Assembly (NCBI GenBank): GCA_012861695.1
Contig: JAAOOA010000344.1
Coordinates: forward strand, 62,001 to 126,000
Reading direction: 5' to 3'
Source: Trematomus loennbergii
Taxonomy: Eukaryota; Chordata; Actinopteri; Perciformes; Nototheniidae
DNA length: 64,000 bases
Below the pieces are notes generated by a model. That model saw nothing but the letters and a program-made list of their open reading frames with translations. It was not told where the DNA came from and did not search any database. Shown here piece after piece: positions 23,101 through 34,252 of this stretch. The number at the start of each line of letters is the position of its first letter. Within the stretch, counting starts at the first letter, position 1. Made by a program: the position numbers and the translations under genes.

Positions 23101-23476
23101 TGGGTCTTTCTCAATATTGAGGAAGGCTAATCCAGAGCCACTATTTCAAGCATACTACGTCATGGAGTGCCGCCGAAGGACTGTTCCAATGTCCAGCATA
23201 CTTGGAATTATACCGAGGCTGGCGTACTTCGTAGCGAGAAATTTCGAGGGCCGCGGGCTTAAAATCCCCACAATGCTTTGCGCACGGACCAATTTCCAAA
23301 TCTTTGGCGGAAATTGCGCTCCATTTAAGGCGGGGCGCATATGACGCACACCTGCTAGCCTGTTCCACAATTCTTCATTTTCCGAGGCTAGGAAGGATTC
23401 TTGCCTCGCTTCTGAAGCAAGTGACTCGGAAGACATGTGCTACCAAGCAAGCGTCCTCGACATTGAGAAACACCCA
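23101..23476. mobile_element. MITE with TGGGT(C/G)TTTCTCAAT termini
   Basis: The left end TGGGTCTTTCTCAATATTGA and right end (reverse complement TGGGTGTTTCTCAATGTCGA) match at 17 of 20 positions. The interior is 376 bp overall and non-coding. Target duplication is unclear. Confidence 0.65.
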
Positions 23477-23559
23477 GTATCATTATGTTATTATTTCAGC
23501 GTCCTTTTGATACGTTTATTGCAATTAAATCACGGCGAAATATGTAATAACACCCCTCC

Positions 23560-23693
23560 CGTCGCCTCAGGTCTGCTGAAGCTAACCTACTACAGCCCAT
23601 CAGGACTAAGCTCCGATGTTCGAGCTGACAAGACTCTCACATCCTTCAAAACTCACCTTTTCACTCTTGCTTTCAACTGCTAATCCCTTTCAC
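23560..23693 (+). mobile_element. LINE ORF C-terminal fragment
   Basis: A short frame reads R-A-D-K-T-L-T-S-F-K-T-H-L-F-T-L-A-F-N-C. This resembles the conserved tail of CR1/L2-group ORF2 proteins (K-T-H-L-F-x-L-A-F). It is only a fragment, cut by the Harbinger-type element at 23698. Confidence 0.35.
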
Positions 23694-24968
23694 ATTAGGC
23701 GCGTTCACACCGGAGTACTTTGGAGTACTTTTCCCACAATAGTTCATCAGAACTACGATATATTTGCGTTCACACCAAAAAGCCCCAGGAACTAAAGTAG
23801 TTCAAATTAGTTTCTGACCCGCTTTTCAGTCCCTGCTAGAGGGACTGTTGTGGGAGAAAATAGTTCATACGTCTGATTGGCTGTGCGGAATGCAAACCAC
23901 GCCCGTTTGACTCTGAATTTTTTTTGTAAGCGGCCATTGTATTTGCTCGCTTCGCAGCGCACCCGAAGAGATTACTTTTGTGAAAGCAGTTATTATAGCA
24001 ACACTAAATAAATCATCGGAGCGGTGGAGTGATGTGTGTCGGCGCATTCAGAAGCTCTACTGAATGCAGTTTCCGTGGCTCAGCAAAGTTAGCAGACCTG
24101 GCAAAGTCATGTCGGGACGACTACGAAGGTAAAATAAAATACATGCACTGCACTGTTTTAATCTGCACAATACTGGTCTTAGATGTACTTTTATTTGCTC
24201 AGTAGATCGAGCTAGCCATGCTAGAACTTGCTATCATAGGTCCAAGCTGGCTAACAACATCTAGCTAGCTAGCTATTCTCAGCCGTGCCCGCTATGAACA
24301 CGTTTTGACTTGTGAATAAGTGTGCAATGTTCTGTAATTTGCTTCACTAACTCATGGCACTAATCGTGTGTTTCAGGCGAGGTGTTTCTCTCTGGATTAG
24401 AAACTAGTTTTCCCCTCCGGGATAAAACGATAATATAACGTTAGCAATTAGCATGCTAGCTGGACATAATGCTACCTCTAACAATACATTGTAGTTGCTA
24501 TAATTTCAAGTCATTTGCAACATTCATTCTACATGTTAATGGTAAAAGCTTAAACAGTTGATTACCTGCATGCCACAAAGACTGATGTTCTAATATTTTT
24601 GCACATTTAAGTAGAAATGTAATTGAAATTCTATTTATTTTTCCTTTTTTTTATTGATTGTTATAATTGTACTCAGCCATGTTATGTTAGATGTCAATCC
24701 ACTTACACTGTAACTACTCTGGCCTTGAAAGAAGGTTACACATCTAACTGATGTCCACTAATCCCTATAAAACAAAGTTCAAGCATACATTAAGCACAAA
24801 ACAATAAATAAGGGCACTTTGATATTTATTTTTTATTTGATATTATTTGATCCTATCTTATCTTCTACTTTACACCTGCAACACTGTCCCTGCCTGCACC
24901 ATGTCCAATGTTCTGTTGTCTCGTTGTTGCGATTAAACTGATCTTGTATCTTGCTTATTTCACCTTAG

Positions 24969-25243
24969 GAAAGCGGGCACGGGATGACAGCTTCCTTGAC
25001 ACCATCATGGCGATGGACTGCCGTGCCATGGTCAGCAAGGAGAATGAGGACCTGCGTGCCAAGGAGATGCACGACGAACGGCTGCTGCATTCACACAAGG
25101 CCCAGGAATCGGACGACCAGCTGCTCATGGTGATGCAGCGCCATGCTGACTCGGCGGCGCCAGGTGGAGGTGTCGGCGCGCCAGGTGGAGCAACAAAATA
25201 CCTTTCAGGCTGGGCTTCTGGCAGTGCAAAGCGAGCTGATTAA
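24969..25243 (+). CDS. C-terminal exon of a Harbinger Myb-like accessory protein
   Basis: Begins after a TTTCACCTTAG acceptor and runs to TGA... in frame at 25243. The peptide starts K-R-A-R-D-D-S-F-L-D-T-I and is highly charged and predicted helical (E-N-E-D-L-R-A-K-E-M-H-D-E-R). It resembles the coiled C-terminal tail that follows the Myb/SANT-like domain in Harbinger accessory proteins. The Myb-like N-terminal exon was not securely identified, so this is probably non-functional. Confidence 0.45.
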
Positions 25244-25312
25244 ATCCAACAGGCCTTCAATAAAAAATTAAGAAAAACTTGTCGTCGTTGATAAACTGTA
25301 CAATGACTTGTT

Positions 25313-25452
25313 GGGAGGCGTGTGGTGCAGTGGTCTGGTGCGTTGGTGTTCGGATCAGGGGAGCACAGGTTCAAACCCCACTGCAGTCAGCATGTCGTTG
25401 TGTCCCTGGGCAAGACACTTCACCCCAAATTGCCTACACCTGGGACAGTTAA
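25313..25452 (+). mobile_element. tRNA-derived SINE
   Basis: The head has a pol III A-box-like GTGGTGCAGTGGTCTGG and a B-box GGTTCAAACCCC at tRNA-like spacing. It is followed by the body word GTGTCCCTGGGCAAGACACT, which is widespread in fish SINEs. It lies within the Harbinger-type element. Confidence 0.75.
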
Positions 25453-25545
25453 TTTTGTATTATTGTGATTATATATATATATGCCACTGTTATTAATACT
25501 GACACTTCACTTTGCACTAAGGTGTGTCTGCTGCTGAGCCTATCT

Positions 25546-25550
25546 ATTGT

Positions 25551-25582
<32 letters not shown>
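25546..25582. repeat. (AT)n microsatellite
   Basis: A TATATATA run of about 30 bases. A shorter run sits near 25470. Confidence 0.9.
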
Positions 25583-26816
25583 TTTGATACTACTGACACT
25601 TTATTTGATATTGAAAATGTTAACTTCTATTTACATGCATACGACACACCTGGGACAGCGTGATGCTGTTATTGATATTGTCTTGAGTGTGCAATAAAAG
25701 AGAACCTACATGGCGATTAAACAGAGCCTGTATCTTACATTTTTCATTACATTTCATGTAACTAAGCTTGCTTATTATTCTGATACCATCATGTTTCATC
25801 GGTTATAAACTGGCGAAGCTTTATTTATTGTGGCTTTCAAAAAGATAATTTCATTGTATTTCAAAATGGCGTCCAACACAAGCACTATTTATTTATAGAA
25901 AGAGAAATGGTTAAGTTTGTTATTACCAGTGTTGTGAGTTCAATATTTTTAATTATATAGTAAGGGAACATCTTAGGAGTTAGTGTAGTGAGTTTCAGAG
26001 CAGTGTAATAATTATTTGACCTAAAACTAAATGTTTTTATGAACATGGGGATTTGCTAACTTTTGATTTCCCCCATTTTACACGACACAAATGGAGGCCA
26101 CTATGGGCCAAAACTAACACGTAGGTTTCTGTAGGGTTCATGGCAGACGGATGCAGTTGCTCTCAGGAGGATATATAATAAAGGTGTGTTAGCTGCTGAG
26201 CCTATTTAGTGTGCATACGACAACCTGGCACAGTTTATTCATTTCACACGTAGCGTAGCGCGTGCATGTCGTCGTCCAATCCTTTTGTCAATCCTTCTTA
26301 ACCGCCTTCGCTTCCGAATCAGCATTGCTATTGCATTTGACTGGTCGACGATCTGTATTTGTGTTTGCTTAAATAACGCAGACGAAGCTCATGTCTGAGG
26401 TCGGAAGGTAAACAGACGCCTCATTTACAGCAGTGGGGCGGGAGGTTTTTCTTCTTCTTTTTCTCTCGGTTTTTTGGCGGATTGCAACTTTAAGGTGCAT
26501 ACCGCCACCTACTGTACTCGCCGTGAAGTTGTTTGCGGCCTGCCAGTAAACCCAAAGCAGAAGAAGAAGAAGTGACGTCAGCGGTTCATTTGCCTAATCC
26601 ACCCCCAGGAACTCATTTTGGTGTGAACGCGATCTGCTTTAGTTCATCAGAACTAAAAGAGCTCTCATGAACTAAAGTTCTCATGAACTATTGTGGGAAA
26701 AGTACTTGGTGTGAACGCGCCTATTATAACATCCATTATAATGGATGTGTACAGAGAACTGGATACAGCGTCGGAGCTGAACGCAGTAGTGTTGTCACGA
26801 TACCAACATTTCGGTT

Positions 26817-27586
26817 TGTTAGAAATTAAAATCAATGTTAAACAGCATAATTCAGTCTAAAACATATCGTCAGTTTAAAGCTGTTTTATTGTGGAAAAGC
26901 CCGGAAGTTCCCAGGAAATCAATGCCAAGCTTTTATTCTGAAAAATCCTTTATCCGGTTAGCTTGTGACTAATGTTGCATTTTCTGAATGTAAAGTGAAA
27001 ATGACTTTGAGTGTTACACACAAACGTACGGACTTTAACACTACATCAATAGACGTTAAGATATTATTACTGCTGAATATTAAATGAAGGTCTAGTTGAT
27101 AGTAGTGTTTACAGATACGTGAGAAGCTATGACGTCAGAGGGAATTTCCGTAAAATAAGAACTGTGCCGGAGCGGAACCACTAGGACTTCTAAACTAAGT
27201 ATTACAGCTGTTTATAAGGTATTAAATAGAAAGTCATGACAGAGATAATGAGGAGAAAATGCTTAAGGAAGTAGGCAGAGAATATCAATGTCGAAATCAT
27301 CTGTGCTCTCGCGATATCAAACCGGCAAATGAGACGGGAATCCCCACTATTTGCACAGCGGGAGACGACGGGAGATGGATAAAAACAGCGGACTGAGGAC
27401 GGCTCGCTCTCTTTTCTTCGCTGCAGCCTACCTCCAAGACATCACCGGCTTTGTCTTTCCATTACCCATGCTTGTTCTTTTACCACGTTACTTAATTAAA
27501 CTACCCATTTGAACCTTTTCAGAGACTCCATTAGTCTCGTTATTTTAAGTTTCTTTCCTGGAGCGAGAAGATCACGAATTAACAAC
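26817..27586 (+). mobile_element. Solo LTR (family also at 36.6, 47.1 and 55.1 kb)
   Basis: Starts TGTTAGAAATTAAAATCAAT and ends near AATTAACAACA. The order of landmarks (GACGTCAGAGG, AAAGTCATGA, GGATAAAAACAG as a possible TATA, ACCTTTTCAGAGACT, TTTCTTTCCTGGAGCG) is shared with the copies at 36573-39330, 47075-47187 and 55121-55934. The sequence flanking it rejoins as ATTTCGGTT/TTCGATACC of the host hAT element, which confirms the insertion. The 4-bp duplication is GGTT/AGTT at best, so the right edge is uncertain by a few bases. Confidence 0.8.
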
Positions 27587-27984
27587 AGTTTCGATACCGA
27601 TACCAAGTCAAGAATTGCGATTCCGATTATTTTTCGATACTTTTCTTTTATTATTTTCATGATCAATAAAATTGTAGTTTATCTGTTATGTGTTTTCTTA
27701 CAACATGGTCTCTTCTTTATACTTGAGTTTATGTGATTTCTTTGATAGTTAACTTTATATTTTATTAACATGTAATAGTACAGTAATATAAATAATTATT
27801 GACAAAATGTACATTGCAGATGTTAGCCACATTGGTAAGTTAGCTAAAAAGATAGCCATATTAGACAGTTATCATTGCCATTAATTGCCTCGTCAAACTA
27901 CCAAAACGTTCGTTTGTCACAAAATAAATTACACTTGTTTGACTTAGATTTGAGGGCATGGGCTTGAGCATGATGTAATTATGT

Positions 27985-28246
27985 TATCTATCACATTCGC
28001 TAACCTGTCTGTCTTTAAATTCTGTAAACAGCTCTGGATGCCGGTCGGCGAGGTGCTTAGCCAAGTTTGATGTATGGCTCCCTGGGTTTGCAGGGATCTA
28101 AAACATGTCTTACAGACAGGCCTCGTGGTGTCTGTAGGCTTGCCCTCACTGTCAGAGATATAGCTCAAATACTTCCACATTTCGCTTCTGGCGTCTTTGT
28201 CAACAAGTCGAGGCGCAGCGGCAGTTGCACTCCCACTTGCAGCCAT
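27985..28246 (-). pseudogene. BED-type zinc finger of a hAT transposase
   Basis: From ATG at 28246 the minus-strand frame gives M-A-A-S-G, then R-S-E-M-W-K-Y-L-S-Y, T-R-P-V-C-K-T-C-F and, after a frameshift near 28090, A-K-H-L-A-D-R-H-P-E-L-F. This is the W...Y, C-x2-C...H-x3-5-H layout of BED fingers in ZBED-like hAT transposases. Only this N-terminal domain remains, with no catalytic domain or dimerisation tail, so it cannot be a working transposase. Confidence 0.7.
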
Positions 28247-29235
28247 GCTTCTCGTTTTCTCACGTGCTCTGGCAGCTAGCGTGTGCACGAGAGAGGGGCG
28301 GCACTTAGAGCGTGCTTGAGAGGGGAGGGACTGCAGGCACGGCTGCAGGGAGTGGAAGCAGAGCGCTGAACACACGGCTCTTATTAAAACAGCGCTTTCT
28401 CACCGGAGTACTTTTCCCGTCATTCTTAAACTACCGATACTAATGAAACGGAGGAATCGTAACGTTTTTAACGGCAGGGTATCGCGGTACCTTTCAAGTA
28501 TCGGTACACCGTGCAACACTAGAACCCAGTGTTAACAGTTTGGAAGAATCACTTTGAGAGCTGAATGACAAGGATATACAGTCCCCTCCAAAACTATTGG
28601 AACAGCGAGGCTAATTTCTTTATTTTTCCTGTACACTGAAAACAATTAGTAGGGATGCAAACTTGTCACCTTTCGGCGAAATTCGCCGTTTTGAATCCAA
28701 AATAGGTCGTTTGTGTGATTCATGGAGATCTGCAATAAAAATATTTTTGGGGTATGGGGGGGGTCTGGGACCCGGAGTAATCTGCAGCCGCGAGCTGTTA
28801 TGTGCCATCATGACACGCATGGTGTTTTTTTTATATATTATAATGAAGCGCGAGCTGTGTGCTTGAGTCTTCCTGCCTGTCGGCTCTGCTCATGGATGTA
28901 TAATAAGGCTCTGCTGCTCCGGGATGAGGGTCTAGCTTCAGCAGCTACATTACCCACGGGTGCGTTCGTTAATATTAACTGTGCGGTCCGGAGTCACTGT
29001 GGCACAGACTGGACCGCTGGTGAACAGCTGTTAGAACGGGCCGTTCAGGTGTTCAGAGCAGAGCTCCCTGTCAGAGCGGCAGAGCGTGATGTGCACTGAA
29101 AAGTGTTCCTGTCGCAATATTATCGTTGAGCTAGCTAACTAGCATACATTGTCACTATCTGCTAACGTTAGCTTTAGCCTTAGTTTTCAAATAGTTTTTT
29201 CATAGGCTATAAACGGAGGTGGTATAAGTATATAT

Positions 29236-29545
29236 CTTGTACTTGAGTAAAAGTAGAAGCACTCAGATCTTGTACTAGAGTAAAAGTAGAAGTACTCAGA
29301 TCTTGTACTAGAGTAAAAGTAGAAGTACTCAGGTCTTGTTCGTAAAAGTAGAAGTACTCAGATCTTGTACTTGAGTAAAAGTAGAAGTACTCAGGTCTTG
29401 TACTTGAGTAAAAGTAGAAGTACTCAGGTCTTGTACTTGAGTAAAAGTAGAAGTACTCAGGTCTTGTACTTGAGTAAAAGTAGAAGTACTCAGGTCTTGT
29501 ACTTGAGTAAAAGTAGAAGTAGAAGTCCTGCATTCAAAATGTTCC
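29236..29545. repeat. 33-bp minisatellite
   Basis: Units of the form TTGTACTTGAGTAAAAGTAG plus AAGTACTCAGGTC repeat about nine times with minor variants and one shortened unit. The repeat is part of the hAT-like element. Confidence 0.9.
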
Positions 29546-30063
29546 TCAAGTAAAAGTAGAAAAGTATTCTCATCAAAATATAGTTAAAGTAACGACAGTA
29601 AAAGTAGTCGTTGTGCAGATTGGTCCATTTCAGAATAATATATATGATATTTTATAATGATTGATCATTAAAGTGTTCTCAAAGCTGGTAAAGGTGCAGC
29701 TAGTTTGAATGACTTTGTATACTGCAGGGTAGCTTGTCTGATTTAACACTTGATTATATTTCACATCATTCATCCACATCTGTAAAGTAACTAAAGCTAT
29801 TAAATACATGTAGTGGAGTAGAAATCAAATCAAATCAAATCAAATCAGGTTTTATTTATATAGCACATTTAAAAGCGATTTTTGGTCGAGCCAAAGTGCT
29901 GTACATGTAATAAAAACACATTACTACAATCACAATAAACGACAATAAATTACAACAGATATATCTTAAAAACAAAATAAAAATAAAACACACGGAAAAG
30001 TCAGGAGTCGTGCTCCGCTCTAACTAGAAAGCCAGAGAGAAGAAGTGTGTTTTTAGTTTAGAT

Positions 30064-31640
30064 TTAAAAACCCCTAGGGTCTGGGCCGACCTCACATGGA
30101 GGGGGCAGAGTGTTCCAGAGCCTAGGGCCAGCTGCTGCGAAGGCTCGGTGCCCTCGGGTTTTTAGCCTGGTCTTGGGCACTACCAGCAGCAGCTGGTCAG
30201 CAGACCTTAAAGCTCTGGCTGGGGTGTAGCGCTGGAGCAGTTCAGTTATATAGGCCGGAGCCAGCCCATTTAGTGCTTTAAAAACAAATAAAAGGATTTT
30301 AAAATCAATTCTGAACCGAACTGGAAGCCAGTGTAGTGAGGCCAGAATAGGGGTGATGTGGTCACGCTTTTTGTGGCCAGTCAGCAAACGTGCAGCAGCG
30401 TTTTGGACTAGCTGTAGGCGTTTTTAATTGAGGCCTGGTCCATACCCACATACAGAGCGTTACAATAGTCCAGTCTCGAGGTTAGAAAGGCGTTAATAAC
30501 CCTTTCTAAGTCATTCAAAGATAAATACGACTTGGTTTTGGCCAATAGTCTTATTTTAAAAAAGCAGGATTTTACTACGGTGCTGACCTGCTTGTCGAAT
30601 TTAAAAGTGCTAGTGAAGGTCACTCCAAGGTTCATGACCGAGGGGAGGATGTTTTTTTTGATAGAGCCCAGAATATCAACCGGAGAGGCTGGAGGTTGCG
30701 GTCCAAAAAAGATGACCTCAGTCTTGCTCTCGTTGAGGTTGAGAAGTTTTTGCTCAGCCAGGATTTTATCTCTGCTAAGCAGTCCATCAACTGCTGTAGT
30801 GAGTGTTTGACATTTGCTTTGAGAGGCAGATAGATCTGTACATCGTCGGCGTAGCAGTGGAAGGGAATGTTATGTTTTGTGAGAATTGAACCTAGGGGCA
30901 GTATGTACAGTAGAAAAAGGATGGGGCCCAGAATCGAGCCTTGGGGAACCCCACAGGTAAGAGGGGCTTTGGCAGAGGAGAAGGCACCTAGCTGTGAGAA
31001 GCTACGGTCTGTCAGGTAGGACCTGAACCATGCAAGGGCAGAGCCTGTGATGCCAGCGGACTGTTCAAGCCGTGACAGCAGGATGCTATGGTCCACAGTG
31101 TCAAAGGCAGCTGTCAGGTCTAACAGCACCAAGACAGCTGGGCTACCTGAGTCGGCGGCTAGGAGCAGATCATTAAAAACTCTTAAAAGGGCTGTTTCAG
31201 TGCTGTGCATGGGTTTGAAGCCAGACTGAAACTTTTCATGGATTCCATGGATGGTTAAAAAAGACTGCAGCTGGGCGTAGACTACTCGCTCCAGGGCTTT
31301 TGATAAAAAAGGTAGCTGGGAGATGGGCCTAAAATTTGCGAGAATGGAGGGGTCGAGATTTTTCTTTTTAAGGAGTGGCTTAACCACGGCATGTTTGAAG
31401 GCAGCTGGGACACATCCTGAGGTAAGAGAGGTGTTTAAAAGTAATAAAATACTTGCTCCAACTGAATCAAAAACATCTCTGAGAAGGCGAGAGGGAATGC
31501 TGTCTGAGGTGCAGTTTGTCGGCCGCAGGTGCTTGACTACATCCGAGAGAGAAGAGAGGGATACAGGCTCAAAGTGGTCGAGGACAGCAGGGCACAGAAA
31601 AGGAGCAGGATCTGGGGTAGCACTAGTGTGGGCTAGCTAA
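30064..31640 (-). pseudogene. LINE ORF2 reverse transcriptase, broken
   Basis: The minus-strand frame 31387-30632 contains N-F-R-P-I-S near its start, D-L-T-A-A-F-D-T-V-D-H, C-G-V-P-Q-G-S-I-L-G-P and C-Y-A-D-D-V-Q-I-Y-L. These are the RT fingers/palm motifs with an intact Y-A-D-D catalytic box. Homology continues upstream to about 31620. Frameshifts near 30632 and 30400 split the remaining thumb and C-terminal parts (H-W-L-P-V-R-F-R-I and L-W-N-T-L-P at 30387-30064). The clade is most like L2/CR1. It is not functional because the endonuclease is gone and the frame is interrupted. Confidence 0.85.
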
Positions 31641-31924
31641 GAGCAGATACTTTTCAGGAACATAAAATCCAGTTCACGAGAGGTGAAGAAGTCGTTTAGC
31701 AGGAACGTTTTGTTTGCTATCGACCTAGCATTTAGCAAAGCCATGCAAAGTTTTCGCTCCGGGCTTGCCGAAGGTGTAGTGCGTCTCAGCTGACGAAGAT
31801 GTGCGTGTTGAACGCCGCGCGGGCTGGGAGCAGTCAGTCGGGCAGGAAAAACGGGGCGAATCCACCGATCCCTCACATGGCGTGCAGCGGGAGGGCCATG
31901 ACATCCGAGGCTTGGATAATTCAC
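31637..31924 (-). pseudogene. LINE endonuclease N-terminal remnant
   Basis: The minus-strand frame gives A-L-L-N-A-R-S-I-A-N-K-T-F-L-L-N-D-F and E-L-D-F-M-F-L. This is the conserved start of the APE-type endonuclease (N-A-R-S...). It then stops abruptly and joins sequence from just upstream of the reverse transcriptase. Most of the endonuclease has been deleted. Confidence 0.7.
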
Positions 31925-32859
31925 AGAAGAAGCCGTCAGGTATGCCTTCAGATGGACCAGTGCACCACCACGTTTTCCCCGTCGTCGAAAGCGCTTTCGG
32001 CGAGGCAGGATGCAGTGTGACCGGCGCAGGTAGGTGGGAATATCCGACAGTAGAGGGGGGGGGGGGGCGATGTAGGTTTGGGCAGCAATATCAACTCCAG
32101 TGAGGGTCTGAGGTGGAGGAGAGCTTGGCGATCATAAACGAGCAGAGCAGAGACATTCTGACAAACATAAAACACAAAACAGGATAGCTAAAGGTAGAGA
32201 GCTGAGCGACACAGGCGCCATCTTGAATCACGTACGAAGAAGTACACCATTTACCTCTGAACTGTAGTGGAGTAGAAGAACAAAGTAGCAACACATTGAA
32301 ATACTTAAATAAAGTACAAGTATCTCAAAATTGTACCCAAGTATAGTACTTGTTTATGAACTTAGTTACTTTACACCACTGGCTATACAGATAGAAAGAC
32401 TAAGCCTTGCACAGAGGCATGAAAATACATTTTCAAAATGCTCAACAGTGCTGCCAAAATTATAAACTGACTGCTACACAATTCAAATAAATGCTTTTAT
32501 ACATTTCTATTAGATGTGACTCTTTGGCGTTTCTGTTATTATTAACACTGCTGCTTTAGTTGTTCTGACTGCTAAAATCCTGTTATTCCTAATTTTAAAG
32601 CCGATATTCCGTGGGGTCGGGGGGCTCGGATCTTTGTCACCTTTTTCATACCTGATGAGTTTGCATCCCTGAATTAGGTTTGACATCAAAATATGAATAT
32701 GAGACAAAAGGTCAGTATTTCAGCTTTTAATTCCAGGTATTTACATTTAGATCTGTTAAACAACTGAGAAGATAGCACCTTTTTTTAAACCCACCCATTT
32801 TTAAAGTGAGCAAAAGTATAGGAACAGAGACATAAAATAGTGTGAAAAGTTAATAATAC

Positions 32860-33784
32860 TTAGTATTTAGTTGCAAATCCTTTGCTTGCAATAACTGCAT
32901 CAAGCCTGCAACCCATTGACATCACCAAACTTTTGCATTCTTCTTTTGTGGAGAATGCATGCTCAAAAGGGTTTAAGTCTGGAGATTGACTTGGCCAGTC
33001 TAAAACCTTCCACTTCTTTTCCCTGATAAACTCCTTGGATGTTTTGGCAGTGAGTTTTGGGTCGTTGTCTTGCTGCATGATGAAGGATCTCCCGATCAGT
33101 TTGGTTGCATCTCTCTTTAAATTGGCAGAGAAAATGTTTCTGGAGACTTCTGAGTTCATTTGGCTGCTGCCATCATGTGTTACATCATCAATGAAGATCA
33201 ATGAGCCTGCCCAGAAGAAACCATGCAAGCCCATGACATTACCTCCACCGTGTTTCACAGATGAGCTTGTGTGTTTGGGATCATGAGCAGATCCTTTCTT
33301 TTTCCACACGTTACCCTTTCCATCACTTTGGTAAAGGTTCATCTTTGACTCATCAGTCCATAAAACTTTCTCCCAGAACTGTTGAGCCTCGTCTCTGTAC
33401 TTTTTGGCAAATTCAAATCTGGCCATCCTATTCTTATTGCTAATGAGTGGTTTGCATCTTCTGGTGTAGCCTCTGTACTTTAGTTCCCAAAGTCTTCTAC
33501 TAACGGTGGATTGTGATACCTTCGCTCCTGCCCTCTGGAGGTTGTTGGTGATGTTTCTTTACAGTTCTCATAATGTTTCTGTCATCAACTGCTGATGTTT
33601 TCCTTTGTCGACCAGTTTGAAGTCTGATGCGCAGTACACCAGTGGTTTCTTTCTTCTTAAGGACATTCTAAATGGTTGTACTGGTTATGGCCAATGTTTG
33701 TGCAACGGCTCTGATGTATTTTCCATCTTCTCTCAGTTTCAAAATTGCTTGCTTTTCTCCCGTAGGCAGCTCTCTAGTCTTCAT
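32860..33784 (-). pseudogene. Tc1-like transposase, broken
   Basis: ATG at 33784 starts an N-terminal helix-turn-helix region (K-T-R-E-L-P-T-G-E-K, V-A-Q-T-L-A-I) that contains an in-frame stop after about 38 codons and a frameshift near 33550. The DDE catalytic part (33426-32860) keeps W-T-D-E-S-K and Q-Q-D-N-D-P-K, then [13 protein letters not shown]. These are the D, D and E of the DD34E triad with the usual spacing. A C-terminal tail follows to 32860. It is about 308 codons in all, close to the usual ~340. The stop and frameshift make it inactive. Confidence 0.88.
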
Positions 33785-34202
33785 GTTGGTTACACCGTTG
33801 TAACTAAAAATGCAGTCTGCACAGGCAAAGCCCAAAGCTCAAACTGAGAGTAGAAATGCAGTGCTATTTATTGTTTGAATAATCAATGTATAGCAGGACA
33901 CACCTGGGCAACAAAAAACACCTGTCAGGCACATGTTTCAATACTTTTGCTGACAAATGTCTGGGTTTAAACAAAAGGAGCTATCTTCTCAGTTGTATAA
34001 CAGATTTAAATGTAAATACCTGGAATTAAAAGCTGAAATACTGACCTTTTGTCTCATATTCATCTTTTGATGTCAAACCTAATTGATATCAGTGTACAGC
34101 AAAAATAAAGCAATTAGCCTCGCTGTTCCGATTTTGAGGGGACTGTATCTAACATTATGTTCTTCCAAACACTTTAATTATAAACACATTAGTGTGTTAA
34201 GG

Positions 34203-34252
34203 CAGTGGTTACCAAAGTGGGGGGCGTGTCCCGTAAGGGGGGCGCAGGGCTA
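34203..34252 (+). mobile_element. hAT-like left end
   Basis: CAGTGGTTACCAAAGTGGGG followed by a G-rich segment resembles hAT termini with an AAAGTGGGG core. It is cut at 34253 by the next element. Confidence 0.4.

Larger units (their letters stand above)
23698..26721 (+). mobile_element. Harbinger-type DNA transposon (3.0 kb)
   Basis: Left end GGCGCGTTCACACC and right end GGTGTGAACGCGCC are perfect inverted repeats. The match continues inward (AGTACTTTTCCCACAATAGTTCAT). Flanks allow either TA/TA or ATT/ATT as the duplication, depending on where the first base is set. It carries a Myb/trihelix-type accessory ORF exon but no visible transposase, and a SINE has inserted. The GCGTTCACACC terminus is shared in style with the MITE at 55625. 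Classification as PIF-Harbinger is inferred from the termini and the accessory ORF. Confidence 0.75.
26787..28521 (-). mobile_element. hAT transposon relic (BED-finger type) interrupted by a solo LTR
   Basis: Inverted termini TAGTGTTG (26787) and CAACACTA (ending 28521) are flanked by the 8-bp duplication GAACGCAG / GAACCCAG (one mismatch), as expected for hAT. Near the termini GATACC words recur in opposite orientation. On the minus strand it encodes the N-terminus of a BED zinc-finger transposase. An LTR (26817-27586) has inserted just inside the left terminus. Confidence 0.85.
29824..32262 (-). mobile_element. LINE of the L2/CR1 group, internally deleted
   Basis: A perfect 15-bp target duplication TGTAGTGGAGTAGAA flanks it (29809-29823 and 32263-32277). 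The 3' end (minus strand) has GCTATATAAATAAAA followed by a GATTT-type repeat tail, as in L2-group elements. The start of the minus strand carries an AAGATGGCGCC-containing leader. The endonuclease region is largely missing and the reverse transcriptase is broken. A separate copy of the 3' end occurs at 60036. Confidence 0.92.
29212..32380. mobile_element. hAT-like repeat containing a 33-bp minisatellite
   Basis: The duplication GGCTATA lies at 29205-29211 and 32381-32387 (8th base A/C). The right end reads, inverted, AGTGGTGTAAAGTAACTAAG, a terminus of a very common teleost repeat made of TTGAGTAAAAGTA-type words; the left end GGAGGTGGTATAAGTA is its degraded counterpart. The LINE at 29824 inserted into it. 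Confidence 0.75.
28650..32671. mobile_element. DNA element with (T/C)AGGGATGCAAACT termini and 6-bp duplication
   Basis: Left terminus TAGGGATGCAAACTTG and inverted right terminus CAGGGATGCAAACTCA. The six bases AATTAG occur on both sides (28644-28649 and 32672-32677). The uninterrupted Tc1 inverted repeat on the other arm has this hexamer once (CAATTAGGTTTGAC near 34075-34088), so it is a true target duplication. Its own sequence (outside the nested hAT-like repeat) has no recognisable transposase. hAT-like termini normally pair with 8-bp duplications, so the superfamily is uncertain. Confidence 0.8.
28579..34145 (-). mobile_element. Tc1/mariner transposon, outermost layer of a four-deep nest
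   Basis: The left end CAGTCCCCTCCAAAACTATT and inverted right end CAGTCCCCTCAAAATCGGAA are flanked by TA (28577-28578 and 34146-34147). Inverted repeats extend about 200 bp once the insertion at 28650-32671 is removed. Without insertions the element is about 1.5 kb, typical of Tc1. It contains a broken transposase gene on the minus strand. Confidence 0.92.

Noticed and set aside
25313..25385. A functional tRNA gene
   Set aside because: A- and B-boxes are present but the cloverleaf is not convincing and a SINE body follows.
29236..29545. Regular ~33-bp direct repeats resembling a CRISPR array
   Set aside because: Units are contiguous with no unique spacers and lie inside a eukaryotic transposon. 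It is a minisatellite.
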